The position numbers and the translations under genes are program-made. The notes beneath the pieces are model-generated. The model saw only the letters and a list, made by a program, of their open reading frames with translations. It was not told where the DNA came from and did no database searches. Positions 5,415 through 8,455 of a DNA stretch of 8,455 bases are shown piece after piece. The DNA is taken from contig JAQTVX010000073.1 of NCBI GenBank assembly GCA_028706585.1, forward strand, positions 1-8,455. The letters are read 5' to 3'. Within the stretch, counting starts at the first letter, position 1. The number at the start of each line of letters is the position of its first letter. The DNA comes from Candidatus Krumholzibacteriia bacterium (GTDB lineage: Bacteria > Krumholzibacteriota > Krumholzibacteriia > Krumholzibacteriales > Krumholzibacteriaceae).

Positions 5415-7670
5415 ATGGAGTCGTCTCCGAGGAAGCCGCAGCTTTCCGAAAATGCCATGCGTGTTCTCGAGAAGCGCTACCTTCGCAAAGATATAGATGG
5501 AAACGTGACGGAGTCCCCAGAGGAACTCTTCCAGCGGGTTGCAGGCAACATCTCCACTGCGGAGAGGCTGTACGGGAAGGCGGAGAAGTGCAAGCAGTGG
5601 GAAGGTGAGTTCTACCGGATGACGGTATCGCTGGATTTCCTGCCGAACTCGCCGACCCTCATGAATGCGGGGGCCGAGCTGCAGCAGCTGTCGGCATGCT
5701 TCGTCCTGCCGATCGAGGACTCGATGGAGAGCATCTTCGAGACGATCAAGCACACGGCGCTCATCCACAAGAGCGGCGGCGGCACTGGATTTTCGTTCTC
5801 ACGCATCAGGCCGAAGAACGACGTTGTGAAGACGACGAAAGGGATCTCGAGCGGCCCCATCTCCTTCATGACGGTATTCGACGCGGCGACGGAAACGGTC
5901 AAGCAAGGCGGCACGCGCCGCGGCGCGAACATGGCGATTCTCAGGGTCGACCATCCCGACATCCTCGATTTCATCACGGCGAAGCGCGACAACTCGAGGC
6001 TCAACAACTTCAATATCTCGGTCGGAGTCACCGAGGAATTCATGAAGGCGGTTCAGGAGAATCGGGATTACGCCCTCATCAATCCGCACAGCAGCGAGAT
6101 CGTCGACCGCATCTCGGCCCGCAAGGTGTTCGAGATGATCGTCGAATTCGCATGGAAGAACGGCGAGCCGGGGGTCGTGTTTCTCGACCGGATCAACGAG
6201 GTCAATCCGACGCCGCAGCTCGGCGAGATCGAGAGCACGAACCCGTGCGGGGAGCAGCCGCTGCTTCCGTATGAATCGTGCAACCTGGGCTCTATCAATC
6301 TCTCGCACATGGTCGAGCGCCGCGACGGCAAGGCGCGCGTGGATTTCAAGAAGCTCGGGGACATCGTCGCGAAAGCGGTTCGCTTTCTCGACGACGTCAT
6401 CGACATGAACCGTTATCCCCTCGAGAAGATCCGCGAGATGACTCTCAAGAACCGCAAGATCGGTCTCGGTGTCATGGGTTTCGCCGACATGCTCATCGAA
6501 CTCGAGGTTCCGTACAACTCGAAGGAAGCGCTCGAGGTCGCGGAGGAGGTCATGGGCTTCATCCAGCGCGAAGCGCGAGCGGAGAGCGCACGCCTCGCCG
6601 AAGATCGCGGCACGTTTCCATCCTTCAAGGGCAGCATCTACGACAAGGCTGGCTCTCCGAAGATGCGCAATGCCTCGACGACCACGATCGCGCCGACCGG
6701 AACTCTGAGCATCATAGCGGGCTGCTCGAGCGGCATCGAGCCCATATTCGCAGTCGCGTTCGTGCGGAACGTTATGGACAACGACGAGCTCGTCGAGGTC
6801 AATCCGCTCTTCAAATCGATCGCGACGCGCGAGGGTTTCTACTCTGACGAGCTCATGAAGAAGATCGCTCAGAAGGGCTCGGTGCAGGGCATGGAGGAGA
6901 TCCCCGAGAAGTGGCGTTCGATCTTCATCACCGCGCACGACATCGCTCCGGACTGGCATGTGCGCGTCCAGGCGGCGTTTCAGAAGTACACCGACAACGC
7001 CGTGTCCAAGACGGTGAATTTCGCCAACAGCGCCACCAGAGAGGACGTCGAGAAGGTGTACATGCTCGCGTACGAGCTCGGCTGCAAGGGCGTGACGATC
7101 TATCGGGACGGAAGCCGCAACGAGCAGGTGCTCAACATCGGCAAGGTGAACCGGACCGCGGAGAAGGGCGACCTCGTCATCGACCAGTCGCTTCTGACGC
7201 CGCGGGCGCGTCCCTCGGTGATCACGGGCAGCACGCGCAAGATGACGACGGGCTGCGGCAATCTCTACGTCACGATCAACGAGGACGAGCATGGACTATT
7301 CGAGGTCTTCACGCAGATGGGCAAGGCGGGCGGGTGCTCATCCTCCCAGGCGGAGGCGATCAGCCGCCTCATATCGCTATCGCTGCGGGCCGGTATAGAC
7401 CCGAGAGCGATCGTGAAGCAGCTCCACGGCGTCAGGTGTCCGAATCCGGGGTGGGAGAAGGGTGGCATGATCCTCTCTTGCAGCGACGCCATCGCGAAGG
7501 CGCTGGAACGCTACCTCCTCGAGAACAAGACCCCGTCGGGGACGAAGGTCGCGGCGATGACGGGTTCCTTCGAGAATAGCGCGGGTTTCTGCCCCGAATG
7601 CGGAGGCCGGCTCGAGCACGAGAGCGGCTGTGCGGTCTGCAGGGGGTGCGGTTTTTCGAAATGCGGCTGA
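5415..7670 (+). CDS. nrdJ: Adenosylcobalamin-dependent class II ribonucleoside-diphosphate reductase
   Basis: The protein has 751 residues. It reduces ribonucleotides to deoxyribonucleotides for DNA synthesis, using adenosylcobalamin to make the thiyl radical, so it works with or without oxygen and needs no NrdB partner. The active site is Asn276-Pro-Cys278-Gly-Glu280 (radical Cys278), with the redox pair Cys95 (LSACF) and Cys289 (ESCNLGS); the 278-to-289 spacing equals that of the Thermotoga enzyme. Other landmarks are NSPTLMNAG (78-86), the Gly-rich GGGTGF (121-126), the RRGANM loop (168-173) and APTGTLSIIAG (426-436). A TSCPD-type domain covers about 605-705, and a Cys-rich tail (Cys726, 729, 739, 742, 745, 750) may bind Zn or pass reducing equivalents. 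There is no N-terminal ATP-cone and no intein. The start is ATG at 5415, with GGGGG 5 nt upstream; an in-frame TAA at 5388 excludes earlier ATGs. Own promoter, NrdR-like boxes and terminator indicate a single-gene unit. Confidence 0.96.
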   Translation: MESSPRKPQLSENAMRVLEKRYLRKDIDGNVTESPEELFQRVAGNISTAERLYGKAEKCKQWEGEFYRMTVSLDFLPNSPTLMNAGAELQQLSACFVLPIEDSMESIFETIKHTALIHKSGGGTGFSFSRIRPKNDVVKTTKGISSGPISFMTVFDAATETVKQGGTRRGANMAILRVDHPDILDFITAKRDNSRLNNFNISVGVTEEFMKAVQENRDYALINPHSSEIVDRISARKVFEMIVEFAWKNGEPGVVFLDRINEVNPTPQLGEIESTNPCGEQPLLPYESCNLGSINLSHMVERRDGKARVDFKKLGDIVAKAVRFLDDVIDMNRYPLEKIREMTLKNRKIGLGVMGFADMLIELEVPYNSKEALEVAEEVMGFIQREARAESARLAEDRGTFPSFKGSIYDKAGSPKMRNASTTTIAPTGTLSIIAGCSSGIEPIFAVAFVRNVMDNDELVEVNPLFKSIATREGFYSDELMKKIAQKGSVQGMEEIPEKWRSIFITAHDIAPDWHVRVQAAFQKYTDNAVSKTVNFANSATREDVEKVYMLAYELGCKGVTIYRDGSRNEQVLNIGKVNRTAEKGDLVIDQSLLTPRARPSVITGSTRKMTTGCGNLYVTINEDEHGLFEVFTQMGKAGGCSSSQAEAISRLISLSLRAGIDPRAIVKQLHGVRCPNPGWEKGGMILSCSDAIAKALERYLLENKTPSGTKVAAMTGSFENSAGFCPECGGRLEHESGCAVCRGCGFSKCG

Positions 7671-7702
7671 CGACGCCTCCTCGCGCGAGAATCGGATATC
7701 GA

Positions 7703-7738
7703 GCCCCTTTCAGTCGAAAATGAAGGGGGCTTTTTCTT
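7703..7738 (+). terminator. Intrinsic terminator of nrdJ
   Basis: A 10-bp stem, GCCCCTTTCA (7703-7712) with TGAAGGGGGC (7721-7730), contains one G-U wobble and has an 8-nt loop. It is followed directly by TTTTTCTT (7731-7738). It starts 33 nt after the nrdJ stop, in the right orientation, and separates nrdJ from the flavin reductase gene. Confidence 0.92.
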
Positions 7739-7810
7739 GCGATTGATCTTATGGCTCGCAGCACCCGGTAGCGGCGCCGTGAGTTCCTGAATCCGGCTAC
7801 GGAGGTTTCA

Positions 7811-8371
7811 ATGATGGAGAAGGTCGATTTCGGCAAGGCTCAGGTGTTTTCGCCGACGCCGGTGGTGCTCGTCGGCTGCGCGCACCGGAAGCTCGGGAGG
7901 AACGTATTGACGATCGCCTGGACAGGCGTCGACTGCTCCGATCCTCCGGTCGTTCACGTCTCGATCCGGCCTTCGAGGCACTCGCACCGGATGATCAAGG
8001 AGAGCGGCTGCTTCACTGTCAACATTCCGACGCGCGATATCCTGCGGCAGGTCGATCTCTGCGGCGTCGTGTCGGGGAGGGACGGCGATAAGTTCGTGCG
8101 CTCGGGGCTCACTCCTCTGAACGCCGAGATCGTCGAGGCGCCGCTCGTCGCCGAGTGCCCCGTGAATCTCGAGTGCCGGCTTCTGCAGATCGTGCAGCTC
8201 GGGGTTCACGACATGTTCATCGGCGAGATCGTCGCGCGGCACGCCGATGCGGAGGTCGTAAGTAACGGACGTGTCAATTTCGGGGCTCTCCCGCTCGTTG
8301 TTTACACGAACGGCGAGTACTGGAGCCTGGGGGAGAGACTCGAAGCGCATGGATTTTCGAGCAAGCGATGA
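7811..8371 (+). CDS. Flavin reductase/flavoredoxin-like FMN-binding protein
   Basis: A 186-residue soluble protein of the flavin-reductase-like FMN-binding split-barrel fold. Family members bind FMN and act as NAD(P)H:flavin reductases or as small electron carriers (flavoredoxins); which applies here cannot be told. Features seen: Pro-Thr-Pro-Val-Val-Leu-Val (15-21), the Asn-Val-Leu-Thr-Ile-Ala-Trp segment (31-37), Asp-Pro-Pro-Val-Val-His-Val-Ser (44-51), the Ser-x-x-Cys-Phe-Thr-Val-Asn-Ile-Pro stretch (65-73), SGRDGDKF (88-95), and HDMFIGEIV (133-141). Length is typical. The start has GGAGG at 7801-7805, with ATGs at 7811 and 7814; the first is given, but the second has the better spacing (8 nt). 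A terminator lies before it, so it is not co-transcribed with nrdJ except by read-through; I found no clear promoter in 7740-7800. The next gene starts 19 nt downstream, so the two are probably an operon. Confidence 0.88.
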   Translation: MMEKVDFGKAQVFSPTPVVLVGCAHRKLGRNVLTIAWTGVDCSDPPVVHVSIRPSRHSHRMIKESGCFTVNIPTRDILRQVDLCGVVSGRDGDKFVRSGLTPLNAEIVEAPLVAECPVNLECRLLQIVQLGVHDMFIGEIVARHADAEVVSNGRVNFGALPLVVYTNGEYWSLGERLEAHGFSSKR

Positions 8372-8375
8372 GACC

Positions 8376-8382
8376 AAGGAGG
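8376..8382 (+). promoter_or_regulatory. Strong ribosome binding site that sets a GTG start
   Basis: AAGGAGG ends 8 nt before the GTG at 8391, the ideal distance. It selects GTG 8391 over the ATG at 8418, which has no such site at suitable spacing. It lies 4 nt after the flavin-reductase stop. Confidence 0.8.
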
Positions 8383-8390
8383 TGCTTCAC

Positions 8391-8455
8391 GTGTGCGAGA
8401 ACGGTTTTGGGCACGGTATGGGGTGGCTTCCGGATTATCCCGATTTCCGGGACTA
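8391..8455 (+). CDS. N-terminal start of a probable papain-family (C1) cysteine peptidase, partial
   Basis: An open frame from GTG 8391 runs off the right edge, giving 21 residues: Met-Cys-Glu-Asn-Gly-Phe-Gly-His-Gly followed by MGWLPDYPDFRD. The Gly-Trp-x-Pro-Asp-x-Pro-Asp-x-Arg-Asp string is what I recall from the beginning of many prokaryotic papain-like C1A peptidases that lack a long propeptide, where it precedes the catalytic domain. No catalytic residue is inside the window, so the call rests only on this motif. There is no signal peptide, so it would be intracellular unless exported otherwise. The excellent ribosome site and 19-nt gap to the flavin reductase gene support a real gene in the same operon. 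Confidence 0.55.
   Translation, partial: MCENGFGHGMGWLPDYPDFRD

Noticed and set aside
5175..5458. Minus-strand open frames across the divergent intergenic region
   Set aside because: They cross both promoters and the start of nrdJ, have no ribosome sites and no recognisable product.
5799..7292. A 497-codon open frame on the minus strand opposite nrdJ
   Set aside because: It mirrors the codon pattern of nrdJ, its product is rich in Arg/Asp/His/Val with no recognisable domain, and nrdJ is beyond doubt the coding strand here.
1..8455. Signs of a mobile island, CRISPR array, phage genes or defence system
   Set aside because: No tandem spaced repeats, transposase, integrase, tRNA or att-like direct repeats were seen, and the genes look like ordinary metabolic and envelope functions.

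Overview
The window comes from a GC-rich Gram-negative bacterium. The evidence for an outer membrane is a small exported beta-barrel-type protein ending in Phe. I cannot name the phylum. Gene order, candidate sigma-70-type promoters and ordinary Shine-Dalgarno sites are all bacterial. The overall style (intergenic gaps with readable promoters, a family-free outer-membrane protein, a B12-dependent ribonucleotide reductase) would fit an uncultured deep-branching lineage or a deltaproteobacterium-like organism, but that is an impression only. I see no transposase, integrase, CRISPR array, tRNA or rRNA.

Layout, left to right. (1) Positions 1-127 hold the last 41 residues of an unrecognised + strand protein. 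(2) Positions 140-1716 hold a two-gene - strand operon: an uncharacterised polytopic membrane protein followed, with a 4-nt GTGA stop/start overlap, by a HAD-superfamily phosphatase/phosphomutase-like enzyme. (3) A short divergent gap (1717-1857) holds candidate back-to-back promoters whose -10 elements overlap. (4) Positions 1858-3390 (+) encode a complete SLC13/DASS-type sodium:dicarboxylate symporter with both Ser-Asn-Thr motifs. (5) Positions 3553-4380 (+) encode a stand-alone PP2C-type Ser/Thr protein phosphatase with all metal ligands. (6) Positions 4440-5084 (-) encode a small exported, probable outer-membrane beta-barrel protein with four cysteines, convergent with the phosphatase. (7) A 330-nt divergent gap (5085-5414) carries a well-formed promoter for each flanking gene. 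(8) Positions 5415-7670 (+) encode a full-length adenosylcobalamin-dependent class II ribonucleotide reductase (nrdJ), followed by a textbook intrinsic terminator. (9) Positions 7811-8371 (+) encode a flavin reductase/flavoredoxin-like FMN protein. (10) After a strong ribosome binding site, the first 21 residues of a probable papain-family (C1) peptidase begin at 8391 and run off the end.

Most of these genes are individually ordinary, and I do not see a hidden multigene system. The most informative regulatory signal is a pair of NrdR-box-like sites centred 32 bp apart around the nrdJ promoter. One sits between the -35 and -10 elements and the other just downstream of the expected transcription start. 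This is the layout expected for NrdR repression of a ribonucleotide reductase gene. The least understood unit is the membrane protein/HAD enzyme operon, where the membrane protein appears to contain an internal duplication.
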